From a virus: a stretch of 41,443 nucleotides of DNA. The stretch is taken from positions 1 to 41,443 of IMG/VR virus record IMGVR_UViG_3300049912_000004; one strand, 5' to 3'. The notes under the pieces are model-generated. The model saw only the letters and a program-made list of their open reading frames with translations. It was not told the DNA's origin and ran no database searches. Of this stretch, positions 29,667-36,729 are shown in pieces. Position 1 is the first letter of the stretch. Every line of letters starts with the position of its first letter. The position numbers and the translations under genes are program-made.

Positions 29667-30482
29667 TTTGACCTCCATAACTCTGATGACGGGTTCGCCT
29701 TCTATGGTGATATTGCCCGTCGCCTTATCCAGTGTTATCGTCATTCCAACTGGCTCCTTCGCCGCAGTCACCGCCGGTTGCCCGGCCTCTGGCGCTGCCT
29801 CTGGCTCGGGTGTCGCCAGGTGTAACGCTTTGTATGCCTGGAGCACGTTCTCTGTCAGCATTCGCGGTTCCATCGGCGTGACGGTCAGTGTGTCGCGTTT
29901 CAGCGGCCAGCGGGTAATCTTGCCGTCCGCCGCCTTCTGAACCTGCTCACCGATGGCCTCTGAGCTGTTGCCAACTTGGCCCGCCTCGATCAGCGTCTCC
30001 AGGTACTGCATGTACTGGTTGCGCCTACTCAGGGCACGCTCAACCCATACGCCGCGCTCGTCCGTCTTGGCTGTGCTCCAGTCCACGATGCCCAAGATGT
30101 CATCGGTCCCTGGTGCACCCTTGGTGCCGTCCTGACCATGCTCCCAGTCCACGTACAGCACGCCGGCTTTGGTGTAGGCGCTGTCCAGTGCTGTCTCGGG
30201 CGTGAAGTATTCGCCCGCTGAGCCGTCCGGGTTCTTGCGGTTGCTCAACGTCCCTTCCATGTCGCGCCCACCAAAGAGCACGATGTAGTTGCCTACGCGC
30301 AGAGTGTCCTCTGTCTTGCTGATGGCCTTCAGCGCGTTGCTTGCCTTCGTCTTGTCCTTGTCGCGCCACATCTGCATACACACGGCCACGGCCTGCGGCT
30401 GCTCGTCGCCCTCGTCTATGCGCACGGGCACGCACGCGCCCATCCAATCTTTCTCGTTGTCGTATTCGCCTATGTTCGGCAT
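28368..30482 (-). CDS. Prohead protease-major capsid protein fusion
   Basis: 704 aa. Residues ~1-215 match the HK97 S78 prohead protease: VDWEHGQD with H115, GVWVERALSRRNQYMQYL, and GNSSEA with S173/S174. A linker with a helical delta/scaffold-like part (~270-310, VAAIVKEAADKAAADAVKAY) leads to an HK97-fold capsid domain (SEGLGSHGGFLVGTD, VYNVGQLLQRV, AYWVAEGG, NGTGAGQPLGILG, FGAPVIESEYC, C-terminal RFVYRVQGMPKWNSAL). The start at 30482 has GGAGG five bases upstream, directly after a terminator-like T-tract. It contains a second well-formed start at 29666, so free capsid is probably also made. Confidence 0.85.
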   Translation of the reverse strand: MPNIGEYDNEKDWMGACVPVRIDEGDEQPQAVAVCMQMWRDKDKTKASNALKAISKTEDTLRVGNYIVLFGGRDMEGTLSNRKNPDGSAGEYFTPETALDSAYTKAGVLYVDWEHGQDGTKGAPGTDDILGIVDWSTAKTDERGVWVERALSRRNQYMQYLETLIEAGQVGNSSEAIGEQVQKAADGKITRWPLKRDTLTVTPMEPRMLTENVLQAYKALHLATPEPEAAPEAGQPAVTAAKEPVGMTITLDKATGNITIEGEPVIRVMEVKMSEKETPIVDVAAIVKEAADKAAADAVKAYRLELAKEPAINSGLVVMGDEADRALKGNRFKSFGELLMAAKDAAINPSQVDKRLLPVRSEDGFDVGAAMGDGFVGSLYGAARKGWATKQTDLSEGLGSHGGFLVGTDQNLGILARVYNVGQLLQRVDMMQISAGSNGTTLNFENEVSRATGARRGGIRAYWVAEGGGKTHSHPEFRQVAMRLIKCVALIYSTDELLQDATALESWIMANLPEEIRFTVEDAIINGTGAGQPLGILGGPGLVTQAIEVGQLNTTFVSQNAINMWSRRWLGARDYVWLVHQTVVPQLMQMGLAVGVGGMLTYMPPGGLSGVPYGTLFGAPVIESEYCQTLGTVGDVILVSLREYQMIEKGGMQSASSIHLAFLTDETIFRFVYRVQGMPKWNSALTPAHGGITTSPYVVLAGRP

Positions 30483-30499
30483 AGTCACCTCCAAACAAA

Positions 30500-30547
30500 A
30501 ACGCCGCTGCCCGCGTGGTCTTGCGACTCACGCAGAGTAGCGGCGTT
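30500..30547 (-). terminator. Intrinsic terminator directly before the capsid gene ribosome site
   Basis: AACGCCGCT (on minus, 30547-30539) pairs with 30508-30500 in a 9-bp stem with an inner 5-bp stem (30513-30517 with 30529-30533), then TTTTTGTTT on the minus strand. The T-tract runs straight into GGAGGTGAC of the protease-capsid gene, so it can act as a partial terminator or attenuator rather than as an operon end. Confidence 0.7.
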
Positions 30548-30575
30548 CTGTTGTCAGACTGCCAGTGTTAGGTTG

Positions 30576-30980
30576 TTAGGTCAGCGTATCATCGTCAGCG
30601 CTAAAGTCAGGTAGATCGCTTTTGGTGATCACCACGACCGGCTTCCGACCAGGCAATGACACCTTTGGATAGAGTTCCATTGCCGTGAGTACGATCTTTC
30701 TGTACTTTACCGGCCATCGTTTCTTGGCCCAGGCTGGCATCCATCTCTCTTTCACCGCTTGCCACCAATTGGCCGGATAGGTGGCCTCCTCCCGTTCCAT
30801 CTCTCGGCCCAAGACGGCAACCTTGATCCGCACTACGACGTCTTGCGCCATGCCTTCAAGGAAGCAGTTTACCTCTGGCGATATACCTACCTCAGCAGCC
30901 AACTCCTTCGAGATGTATTGCAGTATCACCAGTTCCATCCGCTTAAGCTGGACTTCCGTCAGTTCCATCCGCTCGTTCAT
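30576..30980 (-). CDS. Hypothetical protein upstream of capsid gene
   Basis: 134 aa. N-half helical (ELTEVQLKRMELVILQYISKEL), then MAQDVVVRIKVAVLGREMEREEATYPANWWQAVKERWMPAW, a pattern seen in small phage proteins of unknown role; C-terminus acidic. ATG at 30980 has AAAGGAG five bases upstream and shares a base with the stop of the 47-aa gene. Not a recognised scaffold. Confidence 0.65.
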   Translation of the reverse strand: MNERMELTEVQLKRMELVILQYISKELAAEVGISPEVNCFLEGMAQDVVVRIKVAVLGREMEREEATYPANWWQAVKERWMPAWAKKRWPVKYRKIVLTAMELYPKVSLPGRKPVVVITKSDLPDFSADDDTLT

Positions 30981-31123
30981 CAGCACTCCTTTCGGGTTGC
31001 CTTCCTCAACTCTGCCGTGCGTGGCCCACTTAGCCACCCACGGCCCATCATCCACCGCTCGAATGCGTCCAGTGCCATCAGCACCGCTTGCCGTAGCGCA
31101 AGGCACAAGTCCTGCTCACTCAC
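30980..31123 (-). CDS. Small helical phage protein (47 aa)
   Basis: 47 aa, found by reading the gap. Sequence starts (GTG) M-S-E-Q-D-L-C-L-A-L-R-Q-A-V and continues with a helix (LMALDAFERWMMGRG) and a basic end. GTGA overlap with the gp10-like gene and TGATG overlap with the next one make it an exact fit between two genes. I have seen similar short proteins in other phages; function unknown. Confidence 0.6.
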   Translation of the reverse strand: MSEQDLCLALRQAVLMALDAFERWMMGRGWLSGPRTAELRKATRKEC

Positions 31124-31611
31124 GGTTTCAGCCCCTTGATGTAATCGTCCAACTCAGCCACGGCGATGCGCTCGACCACGTTGCGGCTCTTCAGGTCATC
31201 TACCACGTCGGCTTCTGTGGTCCACCCCGTGGCCTTGTGCTGTGGCTGCTGATTGTCTTTACTCATCACATAGGGTGCATAAGGCACTTTTGTCCCAACG
31301 ATGGCACCGCTATCGCCCCACGGTACAGCTACCCAAGACTGCTCTAGTTTCTCGCTCCACGGATCACTGATGCGTGCGTACTTCGGATCAAGATGTTTCT
31401 CGCCACGCTTGGCAAAGTAAGCTCTGCGTTGTGCGTCCGATGCCCAGATGACGGGCGAGTTGGATGGCCCCGGAGGCGTAGTCAGTTTCACCTTGGCTTC
31501 CCTGGCAATGCCCAGCGCCGCTTTCTGCAACGTCCTATCCAGCCCTGGGCCACTCAGTCCAGCCAAGAGCCTCTGCACTGCATCCAATCCCTCAATCGTT
31601 AGCTCTGCCAT
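31120..31611 (-). CDS. HK97 gp10-like head-tail protein
   Basis: 163 aa. The start (LTIEGLDAVQRLLAGLSG...LQKAALGIAREAKVKLTTPP) and VGTKVPYAPYVM in the second half are the family's pattern; members act in head-tail joining or tail completion. Here it lies between portal-MuF and the capsid gene rather than after the capsid, so it may be a minor head protein. TGATG overlap with the portal gene. Confidence 0.75.
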   Translation of the reverse strand: MAELTIEGLDAVQRLLAGLSGPGLDRTLQKAALGIAREAKVKLTTPPGPSNSPVIWASDAQRRAYFAKRGEKHLDPKYARISDPWSEKLEQSWVAVPWGDSGAIVGTKVPYAPYVMSKDNQQPQHKATGWTTEADVVDDLKSRNVVERIAVAELDDYIKGLKP

Positions 31612-33734
31612 CAGTCAATCGTCAATTCTGTATGGCACCGGCAGTTCACATGCCCCGGTGGTCCATCTGGAAAGCGATTCGCCCATTCGTCTTCCGTCTT
31701 CAGATGTAGCGGCCCGCAGATATCGCATACCAGCTCATCAGCTTCCGTGATCCATATCCGGTGCATCGGCAGGCCACTCTCATTGACCAGTTTCTGCGTC
31801 TCATTCGTCGCCGCCGAGTATGCCCGTGTCGTCTCCGTCGTGGCGATCATCTCGGCGCGCACCGCCCCGAATGCTGGCTCCAGTAGCAACTCCATGTCAC
31901 CCTGCGTCATGCCCGGCGTCTCGATGAACGTGGCGATCACCTCACTCACCAAACTGCGTGTCGTCTCCACAATGCCCTTGACCAACTCGTAGGTGTAGGC
32001 ACGCGCCCATCTGGCCACGTCCAGGTTGATGATCGCTGGGTCAAACCCGACGCCGATCCCCCCACTCGTGCGCAGCGCCTGCTGTGTCATGAGCGCCGTC
32101 AACTCTGGCTGGATTGCCTTGCGCAACTCTGCCATGAACGCGCCCCAGTCGATGGTCTCCCCACGCATGATGGCCTGCTGCACCTTCTTGCGGTAGGCGG
32201 CCAACGCAGCAGCTACCTTGGCTTTCAGCGCCCGCTCTGCTGCAAGTCGCGCCGCCGGGATGGCCTTCAGGAAATCGAAGGCGCGTTCCACCCCCACCTC
32301 AACCATCGCAGCCTTGACCGTCACAGTCAGCCAGTCAGGAATACTCGAATTGTTAAAGTCACAGGACCGCCCCCGCTTCTGTGCTTTGGCTTTCCAGCGG
32401 GCGAGGTCGGACCACAACTCCGAAGTGGCCCCACTGGGGGCCAACGCTTTTGGGATCGTCTCCTCAGTCGGCGGCGTCTCACCTGTCGGCTCCTCTGCTA
32501 CAGGTACTTCCTCTGGCGCAGGCGGGGGCACGTTGACAATGACCGGTGCCGGTTCTGGCTCAGGCTCCCACTCGTCATCCAACTTCGGCAGACTCATCCA
32601 CTCCAGGATCGTGCTGATCGTGCGCCGCGTCTCGTCCAAGTTAACCACCTTCGCCTGGTATGACGCTACCATCTCTTGCATCACGGGCACGGTGGACAGC
32701 GCCTTGTCGATCTCGACGCGCTGTATCGCCTCGATCACGTTGAACCGGAAGCCAATCCTCAGCCCCAGCGGATTCAGCAATTGCTTGTCCAGTATCGGGA
32801 TGATGTGGACGCGCATCTCGGGTAACACGCACTGCGTCCAAAACTCGAATTGCAACCACTCCTGTGTCGCCCGGTTGCTACTCGGTTCGCCCATGCCCTG
32901 TGGGATCTTGTGCGCCACGAGGATCTGCTGCCGCTTGGTCGTCTCTAGTTCCGGCATGGTCATGTCTTTGAGTGGCGGCGAAATGACCGTCGGCGTTAGC
33001 CCGTGCTCAAGGACCACAGTGGAGAATGCTTTCTTGACGCCCTGCACCAGTTTTGTCCAGGTGTTTCGGATCTCCGCCTTGGTGTTCTCTGGTACCGCGC
33101 CCTCTGTCGTCAGCAGAACGAGCGGGACCGCTCCGTTGGCAAAGAACGATGACGCATACTGATTGGCATTGCGAATCAGCCCGGCAGGTTCGGCGCTCAC
33201 GTTGCCCGATGCAGTACCCGGCCCCAGGTCGCGCGTTGGGCTGAACGTGTGAAAGTAGACCACATCCTCTGCGGGGTAGTCCTGCGTCTTGCCACCTACA
33301 GTCTGACGGAACGTGACCGGCCCCTCCGCGTCATAGGTCAGGATCTTCATGGTCGTCGCGTTGAGCACTTGCAAGTCCTTGATGACCACGCGGTTGCGGC
33401 GCTTGAGCCAATACGCCGCGCCCTCGAGCTGCAGCCACGCTTCAGTCAGCCACAGCAGCGGCGAAAGCTCGATGGGCCACTTCACCTCGTTCTCTTCGGT
33501 GTCCTCGTCGCTGTCCATCGTGTAGATGCTGTAGGGAATGGCCGCTGCGCTGTCGCACCTCAGGTTGATCGCCCAGAACGTCCAGGCCACGGCTGCGTAC
33601 AGCTCGCGTGGGTTCTCGATGCGCTCCTGCTGGCCCATCTGCCAGTCCATAAAGTTGTCGATGTCCAGCATGGACACAGACTTCATGCCCAGAGGACCGC
33701 CCATCAGCCGAGGTGTCTGTTGTCGTCGTGTCAT
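31611..33734 (-). CDS. Portal protein fused to Mu gpF-like head morphogenesis domain
   Basis: 707 aa. Residues ~1-390 are an HK97-type portal (AAVAWTFWAINLRCDSAAAIPYSIY, WLQLEGAAYWLKRR, VVYFHTFSP, QILVAHKIPQGMGEPS). A Pro/Glu-rich linker (~395-440) leads to a helical region and a MuF domain with IATTETTRAYSAATNE and the closing WITEADELVCDICGP...GPPGHVNCRC, whose Cys/His cluster may bind zinc. The portal forms the DNA entry ring; MuF proteins are minor head proteins that may be injected. ATG at 33734 overlaps the terminase stop (ATGA); a TTG five codons upstream is less likely. Confidence 0.9.
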   Translation of the reverse strand: MTRRQQTPRLMGGPLGMKSVSMLDIDNFMDWQMGQQERIENPRELYAAVAWTFWAINLRCDSAAAIPYSIYTMDSDEDTEENEVKWPIELSPLLWLTEAWLQLEGAAYWLKRRNRVVIKDLQVLNATTMKILTYDAEGPVTFRQTVGGKTQDYPAEDVVYFHTFSPTRDLGPGTASGNVSAEPAGLIRNANQYASSFFANGAVPLVLLTTEGAVPENTKAEIRNTWTKLVQGVKKAFSTVVLEHGLTPTVISPPLKDMTMPELETTKRQQILVAHKIPQGMGEPSSNRATQEWLQFEFWTQCVLPEMRVHIIPILDKQLLNPLGLRIGFRFNVIEAIQRVEIDKALSTVPVMQEMVASYQAKVVNLDETRRTISTILEWMSLPKLDDEWEPEPEPAPVIVNVPPPAPEEVPVAEEPTGETPPTEETIPKALAPSGATSELWSDLARWKAKAQKRGRSCDFNNSSIPDWLTVTVKAAMVEVGVERAFDFLKAIPAARLAAERALKAKVAAALAAYRKKVQQAIMRGETIDWGAFMAELRKAIQPELTALMTQQALRTSGGIGVGFDPAIINLDVARWARAYTYELVKGIVETTRSLVSEVIATFIETPGMTQGDMELLLEPAFGAVRAEMIATTETTRAYSAATNETQKLVNESGLPMHRIWITEADELVCDICGPLHLKTEDEWANRFPDGPPGHVNCRCHTELTID

Positions 33735-34843
33735 ATCAGTGTGATCCAAGAGCCACTATAGCCAAGGCCCTGATACGCCAGGGCGAGACTCATCACCGTG
33801 TCGTCGTGCATCCCCTCGGGTGCGTTGTAGCGCATCAGCCCAGAGGGAAGCCGCTCCATCTCATAGGCTTGCAGTTCGCCGATCAGGATCGGGTCATTCA
33901 GTATCTTGATGTCGCCCTGCTCGAAGGCCAGGGCCAGGGCGTCAATGGCTGCCGTCTTGGTTGCGTTCGTCGTCACGAATGGTTGCACGGGCAGGCCCAT
34001 CCGCGTGCATTGCTCGATCAACGGCTCCCCCATGCTGTTGGCCTCTGCGATGATGGTGCCTGGACAGTATCGCTCATATAGTGCCTTGAGTCGCCCAAGT
34101 TGCACCTGGTAGTCAATCTGCGCGAACCGGTCCATGTAGACCATGGCGTGTGTACCAGTATCCAGAACTGCCAGCACCGTGAAATCATCATGCTTTCCCC
34201 AGTCCACGCCCATCACGTACTCATGCCCAGGCTGCATCCCGATCTCTGTCGCCGTCGCCGCTTCGGTCACTCGGCGGAACAAGGCCCCGCTGTCTTCCAG
34301 GAACTGAGCCATAAACTCCTGTTGAAAGATCCGCTCTGGCAGCAACTTGCGCGCCGCCTCAATCTCGGTCGGTACGATGTATGGGTTGTCAGATGTAGGC
34401 AGTTGCCACGCTGCCCAGCCTGGTTCTCCACCAATGGCCGCTTGGTACATTCGCCAGAACCAGTTACGGCCAAGAGGTGTGCTGATGAATACTGCCGAGC
34501 CCTGCCGGTCAGCCAATGCTGGCCTGAGTGATGCAGTCCAGGCCTCTTCTCTTGTAAAGGCGCACTCATCCATTGCCACAAAGTCAAGACCCTCACCGCG
34601 TAAACTGTCCGGGTTGTCAGCAGACCGTACACCGATGGTCCCCTTGCCCGGTAGCGTGATCGTGCGCTCGCTCTCGCGCACCTGGGCACCTGGTATCTGT
34701 CGCGCCAACTCTTTGAGTAGTCGCCAACCCACGTTGCTCATGGGGTAGGTCGGCGCTACCCACCAGGCCCGGCCACCGAGAACGGCAGAGCGCAAAGTCA
34801 GCAGGGTTGCAAGGCGCGTCTTGCCCCACCTACCGGCGACCAC
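33731..34843 (-). CDS. Terminase large subunit, main reading frame
   Basis: 370 aa. Walker A GRWGKT at the very start, WWVAPTYPMSNV, Walker B LDFVAMDECA, STPLG coupling motif, then the RNaseH-like nuclease with GVDWGKHDDF, IIAEANSMG and GMHDDTVM. This motor packages DNA through the portal. The frame begins without the N-terminal ~35 residues expected before Walker A; these are in another frame at 34830-34931, so the gene needs a +1 shift (or correction of an insertion) to give a full enzyme. The GTG at 34843 has no ribosome site. Confidence 0.85.
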   Translation of the reverse strand: MVAGRWGKTRLATLLTLRSAVLGGRAWWVAPTYPMSNVGWRLLKELARQIPGAQVRESERTITLPGKGTIGVRSADNPDSLRGEGLDFVAMDECAFTREEAWTASLRPALADRQGSAVFISTPLGRNWFWRMYQAAIGGEPGWAAWQLPTSDNPYIVPTEIEAARKLLPERIFQQEFMAQFLEDSGALFRRVTEAATATEIGMQPGHEYVMGVDWGKHDDFTVLAVLDTGTHAMVYMDRFAQIDYQVQLGRLKALYERYCPGTIIAEANSMGEPLIEQCTRMGLPVQPFVTTNATKTAAIDALALAFEQGDIKILNDPILIGELQAYEMERLPSGLMRYNAPEGMHDDTVMSLALAYQGLGYSGSWITLI

Positions 34844-34931
34844 ACGCTAGGACTTTGAACCTAGCGGGGTCGCCTGCTATCTCCTTCTGCCTAGCGTGTA
34901 GGCTTGGCATGTTCAGGGTTATACTTGGCAT
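34830..34931 (-). CDS. N-terminal piece of terminase large subunit, out of frame
   Basis: 33 codons from the ATG at 34931 (three bases after the TerS stop) reading MPSITLNMPSLHARQKEIAG, then DPARFKVLACGRR and a TAG. This is exactly a TerL N-terminus up to the middle of Walker A (expected GRRWGKT). The next bases in the +1 frame continue WGKT. Relative to an intact gene there is one extra base giving GRRR-WGKT, or four extra bases giving GRRWGKT. Real mutation, programmed +1 shift at CGG-UAG, or an assembly error are all possible. Confidence 0.65.
   Translation of the reverse strand: MPSITLNMPSLHARQKEIAGDPARFKVLACGRR
34842..34899 (-). repeat. Competing inverted repeats at the terminase 5' end
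   Basis: ACACGCTAGG (34842-34851) is perfectly complementary to CCTAGCGTGT (34890-34899). It can instead pair by seven bases with 34860-34866 around an 8-base loop. On the transcript the shared arm ends nine bases before the UAG that breaks the terminase frame. Either stem would sit at the rear or entry of a ribosome on that codon. Confidence 0.6.
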
Positions 34932-34934
34932 ATT

Positions 34935-35258
34935 TCACTTTGGTTCCGGCGAGTAGCCATCATCCTGTCCATCCGCCCACTTGAGCGAGATGGTCAAGTC
35001 GCCGCCCTCCGCACCGGTGATCTCCTGGCGCTGCACGGGTGGTCCAATGAGATAATCGGACAGCCACTTACGGGCGACAGAATCGCCGCGCTTGGCTTGC
35101 TCCTTGGCCTTGCCGACAATCTGCGCCCAATCCTCAAACGTGACAGTTTGCAGGGTGATCTCAAGAAACCGCGCCTCCCTGGTTTTGGAAGGTCGACCTT
35201 TTGGGTTTCCGCTCTCGCCGCCCTTGACAAACCGTCCGTTTGCATCTCTGTCAGTCAC
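34935..35258 (-). CDS. Terminase small subunit-like protein
   Basis: 107 aa. The opening NGRFVKGGESGNPKGRPSKTRE is the basic segment of DUF5681-like proteins that commonly precede TerL and act as small terminase or DNA-recognition subunits; helices follow (FEDWAQIVGKAKEQAKRGDSVARKWLSDYL). Start is the GTG at 35258 with AGGA four bases upstream. Position immediately before TerL supports the call. Confidence 0.75.
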   Translation of the reverse strand: MTDRDANGRFVKGGESGNPKGRPSKTREARFLEITLQTVTFEDWAQIVGKAKEQAKRGDSVARKWLSDYLIGPPVQRQEITGAEGGDLTISLKWADGQDDGYSPEPK

Positions 35259-35271
35259 CAGATCCTACCGG

Positions 35272-35448
35272 CTAGCCGGAATCGTCCAGCTTGCACTCAA
35301 TCAGCAAAGGCACGCCTTCGCGCTTGCAGACCATCAAATCAGCCACGGCCTCAATCGCCGTTTCGGGCAGGTCAAAACTGACGCGCAATCCGCCGTCTGC
35401 CAAAGTCGAGATTCGTTGCACTGCTGCCACAAAGCGAATCGGGTCCAT
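35272..35448 (-). CDS. Small conserved phage protein (58 aa)
   Basis: 58 aa, found by reading the gap before TerS. It runs MDPIRFVAAVQRISTLADGG, then a strand-helix-strand (LRVSFDLPETAIEAVADLMV, CKREGVPLLIECKLD). This matches short phage proteins I know from memory as conserved but uncharacterised. The start lies inside the 3' end of the next gene upstream; stop is 13 bases before TerS. Weak ribosome site. Confidence 0.7.
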   Translation of the reverse strand: MDPIRFVAAVQRISTLADGGLRVSFDLPETAIEAVADLMVCKREGVPLLIECKLDDSG

Positions 35449-35662
35449 ACTCAGCTAGCTGTTCTCGCATCTGCAAATCCGCACGCAACTCGTGTATCGT
35501 ACGGTGACCAAAGTGCCTACGCAGATTGCCGCACATGACACACGAACACGGCGTGCGGTTGTCCGCATATTTTTGCGGCAGAGCACACCAAGGATAAAGT
35601 CGCGCCGCTCGCCTGATATATCGTTGTCGTTGTGCCCGTCGCCAATCTCTCGTTCTGTCCAT
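35372..35662 (-). CDS. Small basic protein with CSCVMCGNLRRHFG motif
   Basis: 96 aa. N-half very basic (RTRDWRRAQRQRYIRRAARLY), then TPCSCVMCGNLRRHFGHRTIHELRAD. This Cys-Cys-Met-Cys-Gly-Asn segment recurs in small phage and bacterial proteins of unknown role and is likely a nucleic-acid-binding zinc knuckle. ATG at 35662; a GTG at 35710 would add 16 residues. No strong ribosome site. Confidence 0.65.
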   Translation of the reverse strand: MDRTRDWRRAQRQRYIRRAARLYPWCALPQKYADNRTPCSCVMCGNLRRHFGHRTIHELRADLQMREQLAEYGPDSLCGSSATNLDFGRRRIARQF

Positions 35663-35681
35663 CTCTGTTTTCAGTGGGGCC

Positions 35682-35927
35682 TCAGCTGCCCCGGGCCTCG
35701 GCCCCACCATCCGATTGTCTGTTCGCCCGGTCCGGGAAAGGAGGTGAACCGGTGCCGGGCGCGACAGTCAATTGCTCGACGCCACCCTGTTCACATGCTT
35801 CGAGAAACCGCCAGATGTTGGCAACTGGTGCCAGGGTGGCATAAGCACCGCCAGACTGTGCCAAGTTTACATGTGGATTGGCTCGGTTGTCAGTTGGCTC
35901 CTGACTACTGACAATCCTCACATTCAT
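35682..35927 (-). CDS. Hypothetical 81-aa protein
   Basis: 81 aa. Starts at the ATG at 35927, eleven bases after GATAGG; middle segment ANIWRFLEACEQGGVEQLTV could be a helix-strand pair, the C-terminus is Gly/Pro-rich. No family recognised. Supported by position between two real genes; otherwise weak. Confidence 0.45.
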   Translation of the reverse strand: MNVRIVSSQEPTDNRANPHVNLAQSGGAYATLAPVANIWRFLEACEQGGVEQLTVAPGTGSPPFPDRANRQSDGGAEARGS

Positions 35928-35932
35928 GATGT

Positions 35933-36325
35933 CTACAACCTATCGCGTTCCTTGCGCAGCTCAGCCGCGATCGCGGGAGCTGTGCAGGGCCGCTCGGCCA
36001 GCAACGTTCTCATGTCCGTGATCATGCTCCGGTTGCCGTCCACTTGGGTACAGAGTTTCGTCATAGTTTGCGTCACGGCGTCTGAGGCCTTGATCTGCGT
36101 GATCCACGCCTCAGTGTTGCGGTTCAGGGCAGAGATGAGCTCAGCACGGTCCACTCGATCATGCTCCAGCAGGCTACTGGTCCGCGCGCGCTCCTGTTCG
36201 ATTGCCGCCTTGAGTTCCTCTGCCCGCTGAACGTGCGCCTTGTTGAGCATCCAAATGGAAAAGACGGCCAGGCCCAGGAGGCCCCCACTCTGTGCGATGA
36301 GTTGAATGAGTTCGCCGACTGGCAT
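35933..36325 (-). CDS. Membrane-anchored coiled-coil protein (holin or spanin-like)
   Basis: 130 aa. One N-terminal hydrophobic segment (LIQLIAQSGGLLGLAVFSIWML, ~6-27) followed by a long charged coiled coil (AEELKAAIEQERARTSSLLEHDRVDRAEL...). This one-TM-plus-coil layout is found in phage lysis accessory proteins (type holin/antiholin or inner spanin). Directly after the two-TM holin-like gene. Start 36325 with CGAGG seven bases upstream. Confidence 0.6.
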   Translation of the reverse strand: MPVGELIQLIAQSGGLLGLAVFSIWMLNKAHVQRAEELKAAIEQERARTSSLLEHDRVDRAELISALNRNTEAWITQIKASDAVTQTMTKLCTQVDGNRSMITDMRTLLAERPCTAPAIAAELRKERDRL

Positions 36326-36340
36326 AGTGAAGCCTCGGGG

Positions 36341-36646
36341 TTACAGTGCTTGTGCGACCTTGACGATCTGGCGTCCGATGTCCTGCCCCGTATATGCCAA
36401 CGCCACAGCCGCAAAGAAGTCCCAGCTCAGGAAGCCGACCAGCGCACCCGGCACCGTCACGAACGCCACGCCGAAACCCAGACAAGCGACCAGGAAGGCG
36501 ATCAGATAGGACGGCTTGAACGGGGGCCAGGCCGACCACGACTCAGCATCACGGACGGCCTCGAATGCGGCGACAACGTAGGGAAGAAACGTGCGAAGTG
36601 CGGCACCGATGAGCAGACCGAGGAAAGGCCAGAACCAGACGGGCAT
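36341..36646 (-). CDS. Putative holin
   Basis: 101 aa. Two to three hydrophobic helices: WFWPFLGLLIGAALRTFLPYVV, YLIAFLVACLGFGVAFVTV and ALVGFLSWDFFAAVALAY, with charged short ends, the layout of phage holins that permeabilise the membrane to time lysis. GGAGG five bases before the ATG at 36646. It is the first gene after an intrinsic terminator. No endolysin gene was found beside it. Confidence 0.65.
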   Translation of the reverse strand: MPVWFWPFLGLLIGAALRTFLPYVVAAFEAVRDAESWSAWPPFKPSYLIAFLVACLGFGVAFVTVPGALVGFLSWDFFAAVALAYTGQDIGRQIVKVAQAL

Positions 36647-36664
36647 GGAGACCTCCTAGCTGAC

Positions 36665-36696
36665 AAACGAAAAGAGCACGGGTTACTCCGTGCTCT
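36665..36696 (-). terminator. Intrinsic terminator before the holin gene
   Basis: On the minus strand AGAGCACGG, loop AGTAAC, CCGTGCTCT (36673-36696): a perfect 9-bp stem running into TTTTCGTTTG. It closes the transcript of the genes upstream (41-36.7 kb). The next genes then need readthrough, antitermination or a promoter I do not see; a palindrome ATGGTACCAT sits at its upstream edge. Confidence 0.85.
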
Positions 36697-36729
36697 ATGG
36701 TACCATAGGGCTGTTGCGTCAGAGTGGAA

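Noticed and set aside
32218-33162. Plus-strand open frame (314 codons) opposite the portal gene
   Set aside because: Antisense shadow of portal-MuF; Ser-rich, no recognisable domain, no ribosome site.
35772-36230. Plus-strand open frame (152 codons) opposite the coiled-coil membrane protein
   Set aside because: Shadow of the minus-strand gene, no promoter or ribosome site.
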